IMG/VR virus record: IMGVR_UViG_3300044979_000004
Coordinates: 25,200 to 89,199 of that record
Strand: one strand, 5' to 3'
DNA from: a virus
DNA length: 64,000 bases
Below, one piece after another: positions 1 through 8,394 of this stretch. Each line of letters begins with the position of its first letter. Positions within the stretch are counted from its first letter, which is position 1. Position numbers and translations under genes: made by a program. The notes below the pieces were generated by a model that saw only the letters and a program-made list of their open reading frames with translations, made no database searches and had not been told where the DNA came from.

Positions 1-362
1 GAGATGAAAGATTGTACTTTCTCAACTCCTGTGAAGGATTAGAAGAAATCTACAGTGAAATGGAAAAATTTACTGGAACCAGCGACGATGCTCACGATGA
101 TATCATCTCTGCCATCTCTCTTCTGGTAGAACAGTTCGGAGGCTACGCTGACACCGATTCTAGAGTCAACTCTGTCAATCAAGACTACGTGAGTAACTTA
201 CAAGCTCAGGATTTGCATAACCGACTTTATTGCCTAGGTAAATATGCTAGTTTGAATCAGACCGATGACAACCCAGTAACCCAGTTTCAGGTAAATCAGG
301 CCGCAAATGCATTTCCTATTCAAGAGCCTTATGTTGATGTTTTAGGAGATTTGATGTCCTAG
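1..362 (+). CDS. terL: Terminase large subunit, C-terminal end (partial)
   Basis: The frame enters from the left edge (codon phase begins at base 3), so only about the last 120 residues are present. The stretch AHDDIISAISLLVEQF resembles the end of the RNase H-like nuclease domain of large terminases, where an Asp precedes a helix. The protein would be the packaging motor and nuclease that loads DNA through the portal encoded just downstream. The position directly before the portal fits the usual order. The ATPase domain lies outside the window, so the call rests on the C-terminal motif and on context. Confidence 0.75.
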   Translation, partial: DERLYFLNSCEGLEEIYSEMEKFTGTSDDAHDDIISAISLLVEQFGGYADTDSRVNSVNQDYVSNLQAQDLHNRLYCLGKYASLNQTDDNPVTQFQVNQAANAFPIQEPYVDVLGDLMS

Positions 363-371
363 GAGGCGGCT

Positions 372-542
372 ATGCCAGATAAGAGCGTTGAAGCTATCAA
401 GAAAGCCGTAATCGCAGATTTCGAAAAACTAGGAACCGGCGAGAAAGTGTACTCCAAAGTCTTCAGCTTGCATATTTTGACAAAGTATGCTACACTGTTG
501 TATAAGCTCTATCAGAAATCGGAGCAGAAAGGAAAGGAATAG
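372..542 (+). CDS. Small hypothetical protein (56 aa)
   Basis: ATG at 372 follows a perfect AGGAGG at 361-366, which overlaps the terminase stop region. The product begins MPDKSVEAIKKAVIADFEKL and looks like a charged helical protein without membrane segment. It sits between terminase and the GIY-YIG gene, whose ATG follows 3 bases after its stop. A TTGACA/TATAAG promoter for the next gene lies inside it. No family is recognised. Confidence 0.6.
   Translation: MPDKSVEAIKKAVIADFEKLGTGEKVYSKVFSLHILTKYATLLYKLYQKSEQKGKE
477..506 (+). promoter_or_regulatory. Predicted sigma-70 promoter for the GIY-YIG gene
   Basis: TTGACA at 477-482 and TATAAG at 501-506 are separated by 18 bases. The expected start near 513 gives a leader of about 33 bases to the ATG at 546. 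It lies inside the preceding small gene, so the nuclease gene appears to have its own expression signal. Confidence 0.45.
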
Positions 543-545
543 TCG

Positions 546-1127
546 ATGCATGTTTACTTGATTCAGAACATTGTGAATGGCAAGTGCTACGTCGGGCAAC
601 ACGCGGGCGATGATTTGGATAAGTATTGGAAACATAACGTCCGAGCCGCACTGGCAGGTCGGGGAAATAAGCTATTTCTATACCGAGCCATCCGTAAATA
701 CGGACCTGAAAATTTCACTATAAGAACGATCCATACCCCTGTAGATGCAGAGGACATGACGCGGGCTGAAATAGCGTATATAAAGTTTTTCGGGACTCAG
801 GATGACGAACTGGGATACAACATTACAGCAGGCGGTCCGGGAAGGCTCGGCACTACAAGCATCTGCTCTTCAGAGACCCGAAAGAAAATGTCTGACACGC
901 GAAAAGGCGTTCCAAAAACAGAAGAATGGGCTAAAGCTATTGGCGATTCTCAAAGAGGCCGCAGTTTAACACCCGAGCACATCGCCGCATTAAAAGCCGG
1001 TCAGAAAGGCTGTAAAAAACCTCCGAGAACGGAAGAGCATAAGAAAAGGCTAAGAGAAAGCAGGGAACGTAACCGACTGGCTAAATTGACGCAGCGGGAG
1101 GAGTATAATGGCAGTGATTCAGCCTGA
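546..1127 (+). CDS. GIY-YIG homing endonuclease with NUMOD3-type repeats
   Basis: The N-terminus has the GIY-YIG signature: VYLIQ at residues 3-7, then GKCYVGQ, followed by the Arg (RAIRKYG, about residue 60) and Glu-bearing core of this nuclease family. The C-terminal half carries repeated short motifs of the form SSETRKKMSDTRKG and TEEHKKRLRESRERN, typical of NUMOD3 DNA-binding segments of phage homing endonucleases. It is free-standing and overlaps the portal start by 20 bases. Because the portal gene is interrupted by an intron without an ORF, this nuclease is a candidate for mobilising that intron in trans. That link is inference; the nuclease identity is well supported. Confidence 0.88.
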   Translation: MHVYLIQNIVNGKCYVGQHAGDDLDKYWKHNVRAALAGRGNKLFLYRAIRKYGPENFTIRTIHTPVDAEDMTRAEIAYIKFFGTQDDELGYNITAGGPGRLGTTSICSSETRKKMSDTRKGVPKTEEWAKAIGDSQRGRSLTPEHIAALKAGQKGCKKPPRTEEHKKRLRESRERNRLAKLTQREEYNGSDSA

Positions 1128-1341
1128 CGGCAATAATCAAAATAGGGATTTAACTCCTCTTGATTATAATACAAATGGTGATATCAAAACAGTAGATGCA
1201 ACTACTGCATTAGTAGTAGGATCAGCTACTAGAGCTGAATCATACATCTCATCGAAACAATACTCACTAATGTGGAGAGACTCGGATTTACTCTATCAAT
1301 CACCCCGTCCAATTTCGGTCTTCGAAAACACATATATCCTT
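1108..1341 (+). CDS. Portal protein, exon 1
   Basis: ATG at 1108 has the ribosome site GGAGGAG at about 1098-1104. The exon codes 78 residues ending FENTYIL. The in-frame TAG right after base 1341 belongs to a group I intron. Joined to 1573-3462 it gives a continuous protein of about 707 residues (FENTYIL then PNVQRFTVAKVVN). Read without splicing, a 78-residue peptide results and the portal lacks its N-terminus. The portal forms the dodecameric ring at the packaging vertex. Confidence 0.82.
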
Positions 1342-1572
1342 TAGAATGAATGACTTGGGGATATTAAAACCTTTTTTAATTGACTTGAACGCTGAAATGC
1401 CAACAAGGCGGAAGCAGGCGAAAGCCGGGCACCGTGAGAGACTAAACAAAGAGGCGCTTTAGAAATAAAGTGATGCGATAGTCCGTTCTCATGGGAACAA
1501 CAACCATGAGAGTTAGACAGAAATGATCTAACTCAATTAGTGATAAAACTAGTTGATAACACATAAAGAGAG
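1342..1572 (+). other. Group I intron (231 nt) in the portal gene, no ORF
   Basis: P1 forms between the exon end ATATCCTT (1334-1341) and GGGGATAT (1357-1364), giving the required U-G wobble at 1341/1357. P7 is visible as GACTA (1440-1444) with TAGTC (1479-1483). A GGC-GAAA-GCC tetraloop hairpin is at 1417-1426, and P9-like hairpins are CTCATGG/CCATGAG (1488-1494/1504-1510) and AGTTAGA/TCTAACT (1511-1517/1527-1533). The last intron base is G1572, and splicing restores the frame. Several in-frame stops make it incompatible with coding. The sub-class was not determined. Confidence 0.88.
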
Positions 1573-3462
1573 CCTAATGTACAAAGATTTACTGTTGCCA
1601 AGGTAGTGAATGCAATCGTCCCACAACTTTACAAGGGATTATTTTACCAAGACCCACCAATGGTACTCCGTCCGCGTCCAGGTACATCACAAAATGTAAC
1701 CGATGCAAAGACGGCGATGATTTCTTATCTACTAGATGAATGCAATTTTCGAGAAGAGACTAAAATTGGTTTGGAACAAATGGCATTTCTTGGTACGGGA
1801 CTTTGGAAGTGGGGAATTACCTACAAGAAGGTAATTACCAAAAAGCGCCAAGCTAGCACCACCAGCATTACATCTTCGACAACGACACCCAATGCTGAAT
1901 CTGCGAATCTGACTATTCCGACGAATGCGCCGCCCAGTATTACCGTATCGGAAAGGTATGTTCCTCGACCTTACCTAGAAAGTAGAGAAATTAGTAAAGT
2001 ACTAGTTGATCCTCATTGCCCGGTCGGTGACATTCGTAGGGCAGATTGGGCAATTGACGTACGATACATGGACTTCTATCAGCTACAAGAGTTGATTAGG
2101 GGAATAGCAACGCTACCAGAGGACCATCCGGATAAGAAAGGATGGATTCTACCTAGCGAGATAGAGTTGAAGGCATGGTTTATGCCTCCTTCTAACGCGG
2201 GGACTCCTGCTCAGTTAGTGTCAGATCAAGCAGCATTGATTCGGGGAGTAGTAAACCACTCAGAAGAGATCAATGTTCAAACTTCTCCAGATTTGCTGTT
2301 TAAGAAACTAGAAGTTCTAGAGTACTGGGATAAGAAGAGAAAAATTCTAGTTATTGATCGTAAAAAGACAATCTATAAAGGAGATAATACTTTCGGAGTT
2401 ATTCCCTTCCTGTCGGCTAATTGGTGGAATCGCCCACGAGCTTTCTATGGCATGGGACTTGGACTTATTGTTGGACAGAACCAAAGAGTAGATCAAGGCA
2501 TAGTAAACGCGTTGCTAAAGATTCTATCTTTCGGAGTGAACCCCATCTATCTCCGGCGCAGAGATGCCAACACACCAACCCAGATGATTCGGACAGGTCT
2601 TGGAAAGATTCTATCTGTTGATGGTGAAGTTGACAAGGCTTACAAACTTCTGGAAACCCCAAAGGTTCCACCCGATGTTTGGAGCGCACTGGCCGAATCA
2701 GAGAAGGCTACCGAAAGTAGCTCAGGCGCAGATGCTCAACTCGTACAAGGATCATCAGCCGGTCCACGAAGTTCTATGGGTCGAACAGCAGGCGGTGCTG
2801 CGCAATTAGGGCAGGCTTCTGCTACAAGGTTAGACGGGCCGCTTGACAATTTTATTGAACAGGTTTTCAAACCCTGGATGTACATTCTAGATGGTCTTGT
2901 ATTTGAGTATTTCTCAGATCAAGAAATCTTCACCATCCTTGGTGAGGAGATGGGCAAGGACTTCGAAGTCGATCTACAGGCTTACCATGACTCTGTAATT
3001 GAGTATGAAACGCTGGCAGGCGCAAGTCTAGCAGCGAAGAGAACCATGAGCCAATCAATGACCTTGATTACTCAGATTTTCGAAAACCCAAACATTCAAG
3101 AGAACCTAGCTGACATCAACGAAGAGTATGTTGACTTCAAGCGCATCCTCAAGATGTGGATGGAATCAACCGAGTGGAAGGACTTCAACGATATCGTCAA
3201 GCCAATGACGCAACAGATGAAGGACAAGCGACAAGCCAAGTCGCAAGCCGCTCAGCAACAATCAAAACTAGCATCGCAACAGCAAATCAGCCAACAGAAC
3301 TTCGGACAGAAGCAGCAGCTACAACAAGAAGCCGCTCAGCAACGAATTCAGAAGGACTTGATTGTTGGGTCGTTCTTGAACTCCTCTAAATCAGAGGCAG
3401 AGACAGGAACACCAAATGCAACCGGCGAGGGTGGAGCAGATCAACAGCCCGCTGAACTATAG
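1573..3462 (+). CDS. Portal protein, exon 2
   Basis: The exon is open from 1573 (PNVQRFTVAKVVNAIVPQLYKG) to 3462, 629 codons. A GTG at 1606 is an internal codon and not a likely start, because the coding match extends upstream to the splice site. The sequence has features of podovirus-type portals: LRPRPGTSQN near the start, a long central body with GMGLGLIVGQNQRVDQG, and a Gln-rich, coiled-coil C-terminus (QSKLASQQQISQQ). It is followed by a 13-bp hairpin. Family identity comes from overall pattern and from its place between terminase and scaffold or capsid. Confidence 0.8.
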   Translation, partial: PNVQRFTVAKVVNAIVPQLYKGLFYQDPPMVLRPRPGTSQNVTDAKTAMISYLLDECNFREETKIGLEQMAFLGTGLWKWGITYKKVITKKRQASTTSITSSTTTPNAESANLTIPTNAPPSITVSERYVPRPYLESREISKVLVDPHCPVGDIRRADWAIDVRYMDFYQLQELIRGIATLPEDHPDKKGWILPSEIELKAWFMPPSNAGTPAQLVSDQAALIRGVVNHSEEINVQTSPDLLFKKLEVLEYWDKKRKILVIDRKKTIYKGDNTFGVIPFLSANWWNRPRAFYGMGLGLIVGQNQRVDQGIVNALLKILSFGVNPIYLRRRDANTPTQMIRTGLGKILSVDGEVDKAYKLLETPKVPPDVWSALAESEKATESSSGADAQLVQGSSAGPRSSMGRTAGGAAQLGQASATRLDGPLDNFIEQVFKPWMYILDGLVFEYFSDQEIFTILGEEMGKDFEVDLQAYHDSVIEYETLAGASLAAKRTMSQSMTLITQIFENPNIQENLADINEEYVDFKRILKMWMESTEWKDFNDIVKPMTQQMKDKRQAKSQAAQQQSKLASQQQISQQNFGQKQQLQQEAAQQRIQKDLIVGSFLNSSKSEAETGTPNATGEGGADQQPAEL

Positions 3463-3469
3463 AAAAGTA

Positions 3470-3505
3470 ACCGAACGGTTACAAATTAGAAAGTAACCGT
3501 TCGGT
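3470..3505 (+). other. 13-bp perfect inverted repeat after the portal gene
   Basis: ACCGAACGGTTAC (3470-3482) pairs exactly with GTAACCGTTCGGT (3493-3505) around a 10-base loop. No T-tract follows, so a classical terminator is unlikely. It may be an mRNA processing or stability hairpin between the portal and the following genes. Confidence 0.6.
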
Positions 3506-3527
3506 ATCATCTCACTTAGGAGGATAA

Positions 3528-3899
3528 GTGGATATCGAAAAAAAGTATGAACCTGAGATGGAACTGAAGCCAAAGGAGATTGCGGATCTAGCAGCCATCG
3601 TCAGGCATCCTGGTTTCGCGGTAATCCAAAAGATTTCACGCTGTATGGTGGATCATTTTGTTCTAGCCTGGATCAATGCCAAGTCGGATACAGAAGTCCT
3701 CATAGCACACAAGAAAGCACAAGTGGCTGCACAATTTTACGAAGGACAGATCGCACGCATCAGCGAAGAAATTGCTAATTACGGAATGTTGGTAAACACC
3801 GACAATCAAACACCACTGGATGTAACAGAAGTACTGGAGATGGGAGAGTCTGTAGATTACAGCAACCAACTTGGTATAGCGGAAGAGGAGCCGTTTTAA
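3528..3899 (+). CDS. Hypothetical protein (123 aa) between portal and scaffold
   Basis: GTG start at 3528 with AGGAGG-like site at 3520. The product is acidic, predicted helical, with MELKPKEIADLAAIVRHPGF near the N-terminus and an acidic tail ending EEEPF. It lies 3 bases before the scaffold-like gene and probably shares its mRNA. A head-assembly role is suggested only by position; no family is recognised. Confidence 0.75.
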   Translation: MDIEKKYEPEMELKPKEIADLAAIVRHPGFAVIQKISRCMVDHFVLAWINAKSDTEVLIAHKKAQVAAQFYEGQIARISEEIANYGMLVNTDNQTPLDVTEVLEMGESVDYSNQLGIAEEEPF

Positions 3900-3902
3900 C
3901 CC

Positions 3903-4949
3903 ATGAGTGAAAATGCCATTGAAGAAGTAACAGTTCAGGAAATTATTCCTGTTGAACTACCAGAGCAGAGATACGAATTTCAGCCTGTTGATGATGAGGG
4001 AAGGCCCATCGGCGGACGCCAAGTAATCAAATACAGAACAAATGACGAGCTACGTGATCAACTTGTTAATCAGAACACCCTTCTGATTCGCAAGCTTCGC
4101 AAAGAGACTCGCAACAATCGCCTAGGCATTTCAGCAAAGGATGAGATTCCTGAAGATGCGCCAAAGTATACCGGGCCTATCGAATTCAAGCCGCGTGTAA
4201 TTGGCGACGATGAGCGCTATGACATTTCTAGACGCCTCCTCGATCCTAGCACCGCAATGGACGCAACAGCACAACTTCTAGAAGCTCAGCTTGGTGCTCC
4301 CCTATCCACGTTGGGACAGACTCTATCTGATATCCAGACCGAGAACCTGAAGCTACGCGCTAGAGTAGAAGTCAATGCATTTATGCAAGACAACCCAGAC
4401 TATTATAAGTGTGGAGAGAACTTCGAAGCAATTACATCATGGATGCTACGCTACGATCTAGCTCCAGTGAAGGCTAACTTTCAGAAGGCATACGACACTT
4501 TGAAGAGTGTTGGAGCACTAGTTGAAGGTCCGAGAGTGGAAATTCAAGCACCCGTACAGGCCCCACAGACCGTACAGGCGCTTCAGCCTGTAGTCGAGGA
4601 GATTGAGAGACAGGAGATTCCGGTAGAGCCTGTTGCAGCTCCGCCAGTGACGCCTGTAGTGCGCGTCCCCTCTGGTCTGACTCGTGACAATAGTTCTGAA
4701 ATTGGACCCGTACAAGCACCTGGAAGTGATATCGTCTACGAGGCGACGTTTGGCGGAGAGATTAAGAAAGTCAACGGAGTCGAGACGGTAGTTGGCGGTC
4801 AAAAGAGAGTATTCACAGGCGCGGCTGCTATTGATGCTATGCCTGGAGAGGAATACAAGAGACGCCTGCTGCATGAGCCGGGATTTGCCAAAAAGGTACA
4901 AGCCCTAGACGAAGCTGCTCTGGCCGCAAGACGCGCCAAGAGGCAGTAA
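3903..4949 (+). CDS. Scaffold-like head assembly protein (348 aa)
   Basis: It begins MSENAIEEVTVQEIIPVEL and is rich in charged helices and Pro/Val/Gln linkers (residues about 200-260). It ends in a basic helix AALAARRAKRQ, as many phage scaffolding proteins do. It lies between portal and major capsid, separated from the latter only by the acetyltransferase gene, the usual place of a scaffold. Its stop overlaps the next ATG. No enzymatic motif is seen. The call is by composition and order, not by a diagnostic motif. Confidence 0.55.
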   Translation: MSENAIEEVTVQEIIPVELPEQRYEFQPVDDEGRPIGGRQVIKYRTNDELRDQLVNQNTLLIRKLRKETRNNRLGISAKDEIPEDAPKYTGPIEFKPRVIGDDERYDISRRLLDPSTAMDATAQLLEAQLGAPLSTLGQTLSDIQTENLKLRARVEVNAFMQDNPDYYKCGENFEAITSWMLRYDLAPVKANFQKAYDTLKSVGALVEGPRVEIQAPVQAPQTVQALQPVVEEIERQEIPVEPVAAPPVTPVVRVPSGLTRDNSSEIGPVQAPGSDIVYEATFGGEIKKVNGVETVVGGQKRVFTGAAAIDAMPGEEYKRRLLHEPGFAKKVQALDEAALAARRAKRQ

Positions 4950-5377
4950 TGGTTATCTTGCGCAAAGCTGTAGATGATGATATTCAGGGCATTTGGGATT
5001 TGAATGCTCTGATCAGGCCGAGAGAGCCTATAACCACTTTGAAAGCGGTGTTTTCACAGCCTGAAACTGTTGCGTGGGTTATGATCGACAATTTTAGAGT
5101 TGTTGGGGCTTTAGTGGGAAAAACAAAATTTTCCCTACCGTACATTCATTCCATCGCCGTTGAGCCTTCATATAGGAGACAAAGATGGGCGTCCAAGTTA
5201 GTAAATGAGTTTGAACTACACTTTAGCCGAAAAGGTAAAGGAAATTATTGGCTTCAAGTAAGACACGACAATCCGGCACAAAAGCTGTACTTCGATTTAG
5301 GGTACAGAGTCGAGAGTGTTGATGAGAATTTTTATGGTCCGGAGTTGCATGGTTTATGCATGTACAAAAGGCCATAG
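4949..5377 (+). CDS. GNAT-family N-acetyltransferase
   Basis: The 142-residue product has the GNAT layout: VILRKAVDDDIQGIWDLN at the start, beta-strand VAWVMIDNFRVVGALVG, then IHSIAVEPSYRRQRWASKLV, the motif A region where a R/Q-x-x-G/A segment binds the acetyl-CoA pyrophosphate. The motif here reads RRQRWAS, so the usual Gly is replaced. DNPAQKLYFDLGYR is the family's C-terminal signature. Start ATG overlaps the scaffold stop (1 base). Its stop codon is the first base of a GCGTAT-N3-ATACGC palindrome. The substrate is unknown; modification of a virion or host protein is possible. Confidence 0.85.
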   Translation: MVILRKAVDDDIQGIWDLNALIRPREPITTLKAVFSQPETVAWVMIDNFRVVGALVGKTKFSLPYIHSIAVEPSYRRQRWASKLVNEFELHFSRKGKGNYWLQVRHDNPAQKLYFDLGYRVESVDENFYGPELHGLCMYKRP

Positions 5378-5391
5378 CGTATTAAATACGC
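5377..5391. repeat. Palindrome GCGTAT-N3-ATACGC, copy 1 (exact)
   Basis: GCGTATTAAATACGC directly after the acetyltransferase stop and upstream of the capsid promoter candidate. One of six exact copies in the window. Confidence 0.85.
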
Positions 5392-5400
5392 GCCTTTAGT

Positions 5401-5430
5401 TTGGCCGCGTATTGTTTACGCATGTACTAT
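5401..5430 (+). promoter_or_regulatory. Candidate promoter of the capsid gene with operator-like palindrome
   Basis: TTGGCC (5401-5406) and TACTAT (5425-5430) are 18 bases apart. The spacer holds GCGTATTGTTTACGC (5407-5421), a one-mismatch copy of the window-wide palindrome, and an exact copy lies just upstream. A protein bound there would block polymerase. The -35 box is only partly consensus. Confidence 0.4.
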
Positions 5431-5440
5431 TTGGCATTCG

Positions 5441-5532
5441 CAGTCGGATTACTGTAGAGCCACCAACTAGCGTGAGGCAACTTCGGTTGAAGTCTTAACT
5501 GAAGTCAGAGAAACCACAGTCGGATTACTGTG
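5441..5532 (+). promoter_or_regulatory. Capsid mRNA leader with two hairpins sharing loop CGGATT
   Basis: CAGT-CGGATT-ACTG at 5441-5454 and CACAGT-CGGATT-ACTGTG at 5515-5532 present the same six-base loop on the same stem core. A third hairpin ACTTC-GGTT-GAAGT lies between (5480-5493). The whole leader from 5378 to 5615 is non-coding. It may control translation or stability of the capsid message; no known riboswitch is recognised. Confidence 0.55.
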
Positions 5533-5615
5533 TGAGTAGCTGACGCATAAGGACAGGAATTTCTAGGCATTGGAGGATGCAATAGAAGCTTCCCTAATCA
5601 ATAAGGATAACTACT

Positions 5616-6650
5616 ATGGCTGGCTACAGTCCGTCTAGCAATCAACAGTCTAATTTGCCTCAGTCAACGGTTCGTTACTACGACAAAAAGTTTCGTGAGA
5701 ACCTTAAGGCACAGACCCCATTCGTGGCATGTTCAGAGCGTCTTGACCTGCCTATGAAGTCAGGTAACCAGTACGAGATGTTCATGTACGTTCCTCTTGC
5801 GGCTAACACCGTACAGACTTTGGAAGGTACAGTAGGTTCGGGTATTTCAGTACAGGTTCTAACCACAACTGCAACCATCGGTGAATACGCTGATTACGCA
5901 AACTTCTCAAGTCTGTCACTTGCTACCGCAATTGACAACACTGTCGAGAACGTTGCGCGTGAGCTTGCTTACCGCCTTGGTGAGTCTCTAAGCGCCCTTG
6001 TCCGTGCAACCGCTGACGGTGCAAACGCTGTTGACTCAAGCGTGCTGACACAGCTTGGCGCTTCAAGCTTGACTTCATTCACAACTTTGAGTCTTAACCA
6101 GATTCGTAACTCTGTCCAGAGTCTTGCTGGCCGTTCGGTTCGTCCGTTCGACGAAGCTTCAAAGACATTCTGCGGAGTTATTCACCCATTTGCGCTAGGC
6201 GACGTTCTTGCAGATCAGAGCAACGACTCACCTATCGACATTCTGAAGCACACCCCAGTGGGTCTTGCTCGTATGGAAGACTTGCTATCAACCGATCTAG
6301 CAGAAATGATCGAGCTTCCAAGCTCCGGTGTACGTTTCTTCCAGACAAACCAGGTTACTCAGACTACCAACTACAAGGGCGTAACGGGTCTAACGGCTCT
6401 ACGTACCTACATCTTTGGTCGTGACGGCATCTTCAGCATTAAGCTTGGTGCGCAGGGTGACACTGGCTTCGGTGACGGAGAGTGGCAGAACATCAAGTGC
6501 AACATTGTTCAGAATGCTGAGCCAACTGTTGCTGATCCTGAAGGTCTAATCCCCGGATGGACTAGCTACAAGGTTCACTTCACAACTTCGCTTGGACCTG
6601 ATACTACCATCCGTATCCGCGAAATCGACGCTGCATCTGCGATTAGCTAA
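5616..6650 (+). CDS. Major capsid protein (344 aa)
   Basis: The product resembles the N4 gp56-like branch of HK97-fold capsid proteins: a short N-terminal arm, GNQYEMFMYVPLAANTVQTL, then IGEYADYANFSSLS, where a long strand pairs with the spine helix ENVARELAYRLGESL, and a C-terminal domain with TYIFGRDGIFSIKLG. It is read from its own leader with ATAAGGATAACT before the ATG and is followed by a hairpin. Its codon choice is visibly more uniform than that of neighbours, as expected of the most abundant protein. Family name is from memory of motif pattern. Confidence 0.88.
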   Translation: MAGYSPSSNQQSNLPQSTVRYYDKKFRENLKAQTPFVACSERLDLPMKSGNQYEMFMYVPLAANTVQTLEGTVGSGISVQVLTTTATIGEYADYANFSSLSLATAIDNTVENVARELAYRLGESLSALVRATADGANAVDSSVLTQLGASSLTSFTTLSLNQIRNSVQSLAGRSVRPFDEASKTFCGVIHPFALGDVLADQSNDSPIDILKHTPVGLARMEDLLSTDLAEMIELPSSGVRFFQTNQVTQTTNYKGVTGLTALRTYIFGRDGIFSIKLGAQGDTGFGDGEWQNIKCNIVQNAEPTVADPEGLIPGWTSYKVHFTTSLGPDTTIRIREIDAASAIS

Positions 6651-6663
6651 GATGCGCTAGCAT

Positions 6664-6692
6664 AGGGGAGCCTAAAAACTCCCCTAATTTAG
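6664..6692 (+). terminator. Hairpin after the capsid gene, weak terminator or attenuator
   Basis: AGGGGAG (6664-6670) pairs with CTCCCCT (6679-6685) around loop CCTAAAAA, followed by AATTT. The T-run is short, so partial termination that lowers downstream expression is more likely than a full stop. Confidence 0.55.
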
Positions 6693-6712
6693 CTAATTAA
6701 GGAGAAAACAGA

Positions 6713-7198
6713 ATGTCTCAATTTAATTACGTTGGATCAGGTAACCCCACCAATGTGCCAGCACCGGGTTCAGAAGTCGCTAACTATTTGGACACTCTGA
6801 ATGATGCGTTGTGGTTCAGCACTGGAAGCGGTTGGGTTCCAAATTCACTGGCAGCGACGAAAAGTGCGCTACTATCTCAGACGGCTGCAACACAGGCCAA
6901 TGTTCTAACCTTCTCGGCCCCTAAGACGGGTATGTACCGCATCGACACTTATGCGGTGCAGATCGGAGCAACAGGCGGAACCCTTCCGTCAACCGCAGTA
7001 GCATACACTGAGGGTGATTCGGGTGCAACCGAGACTGGGCTTGCTGTTCAGACAACTGGGACCGGAACCAACAACGGCGACAACAAGAGTGGTTCAGTTA
7101 TCATCAACGCTAAAGGAGGAACCAACATCGTTGTCTCATCGGCCTCTGCCGCTACACTTACCTACACACTTAAAGCGCGTGTAGAATTCTTGGGATAA
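6713..7198 (+). CDS. Virion structural protein (161 aa), decoration-like
   Basis: Starts MSQFNYVGSGNPTNVPAPG after a strong AAGGAG. The rest is Thr/Ala/Ser-rich beta-type sequence with a segment GMYRIDTYAVQIGATGG resembling jelly-roll or C1q-like strands of capsid decoration and receptor-binding proteins. It follows the capsid gene with a 62-base gap. A head decoration role is inferred from place and composition. Confidence 0.6.
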   Translation: MSQFNYVGSGNPTNVPAPGSEVANYLDTLNDALWFSTGSGWVPNSLAATKSALLSQTAATQANVLTFSAPKTGMYRIDTYAVQIGATGGTLPSTAVAYTEGDSGATETGLAVQTTGTGTNNGDNKSGSVIINAKGGTNIVVSSASAATLTYTLKARVEFLG

Positions 7199-7225
7199 TA
7201 CCCAAACTAATAGGAGAAATCAAAC

Positions 7226-8380
7226 ATGGCTTATCAAGCTACTACGGGTTTGGGAGTTGCCGCTAAGATCGTATCTCCGGGTAATGTGTCTGCAAAGACC
7301 GTTAACGGATATAACGAGATTGTGCTTTCACTTAGCGGAGCAAACGGACCTACAACATTTCAGCTAATCCCGCAACTTCAGGATGTCGCTGGAAATGAAA
7401 TCATTGCTGGTACTGCGTTTACCTTGTCGGCAGTTGCGGCCTCGTCTCCTGGTGCCCTCACCCTTACAGGTGTAGCTGCATCAGCCAATGGGACGGCGGT
7501 ATATAGCGGAACCATCACAGGCGGTGGATCGAATGCATACGTGGGGTACTCATTCACGATTGCTGGATTTACTAATTCTGTGAACAACGGCGTATTCATT
7601 TGCACAGCAAGCACTGGAAGCGCACTGACACTTGAGAACCTTGTAGCTGTTGCGGAAACGCACGCTGCTACAGCGACCCCCCTAGAGGGCACTGCTGTAT
7701 ATACAGGCACAATCACTGGCGCTGGTACCGCTCTAACCCTAACGGGAGTGGCAGCATCATCTGGTGGGAATGCAGTTTACAGCGGAACCATCACAGGTGG
7801 TGCAAGCAACGGTCTAGTAAATCAGATTTTTGCTGTCACTGGCTTTACGAATTCTGCTAACAACGGAACATTCGTTGCGGTTGCAAGTTCTGCAAGCACA
7901 CTGACACTTAACAACGTGGCTGCGGTTGCTGAGACTCACGCAGGCACGGCCACTACAACATACGCTGGTCTAACTTTCACGGTTACCGGGTTTGCTGCTG
8001 CCAATAACAATGGAACATTCATTGCTACTGCGTCAACATCAACTACCCTGACTCTTGAGAATCCAGCAGCTACCGCTGTGACAGCAGCCGGTACTGCTAC
8101 GACTCAGGAAATCGAGGGTGGTAACGATTTGACCTACGTTGAGTATGGGTTCAAGACACTGACTGGGAACACCTATCAGCCTTCTGGAACACCTACACAG
8201 ATCGTCACAGTGTCCCCAACGGGTCTTGTGACTGCCGTGGCAAAGGGTGAAGGTCAAGTTGAGACTTCGTATCCTACATTCGATAACTCGATTGGGGACG
8301 TGGTTTCACCGGGCAACATCATGAATGGGCTGCCAATCAACAAGATTTACGCAGAAAATCGCGTTGTCGTGCTGATCTAA
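7226..8380 (+). CDS. Repeat-containing structural protein with Ig-like (BIG2-type) end
   Basis: The centre has three imperfect repeats of the pattern GF-x-N-NNGTF-AxAS-TLTLEN-AA-AETHAGTAT (about residues 110-300), a head-fibre or decoration type of beta module. Near the C-terminus VSPTGLVTAVAKGEGQV matches the BIG2 bacterial Ig-like motif. It is preceded by AGGAGA and probably co-transcribed with the preceding structural gene. Such proteins usually sit on the capsid surface and bind weakly to carbohydrates; that role is inference. Confidence 0.65.
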   Translation: MAYQATTGLGVAAKIVSPGNVSAKTVNGYNEIVLSLSGANGPTTFQLIPQLQDVAGNEIIAGTAFTLSAVAASSPGALTLTGVAASANGTAVYSGTITGGGSNAYVGYSFTIAGFTNSVNNGVFICTASTGSALTLENLVAVAETHAATATPLEGTAVYTGTITGAGTALTLTGVAASSGGNAVYSGTITGGASNGLVNQIFAVTGFTNSANNGTFVAVASSASTLTLNNVAAVAETHAGTATTTYAGLTFTVTGFAAANNNGTFIATASTSTTLTLENPAATAVTAAGTATTQEIEGGNDLTYVEYGFKTLTGNTYQPSGTPTQIVTVSPTGLVTAVAKGEGQVETSYPTFDNSIGDVVSPGNIMNGLPINKIYAENRVVVLI

Positions 8381-8394
8381 CACAAGGAGAACCA

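Noticed and set aside
1606-3462. Portal gene starting at GTG 1606
   Set aside because: Coding sequence continues upstream to the intron's 3' splice site, and there is no ribosome site before this GTG.
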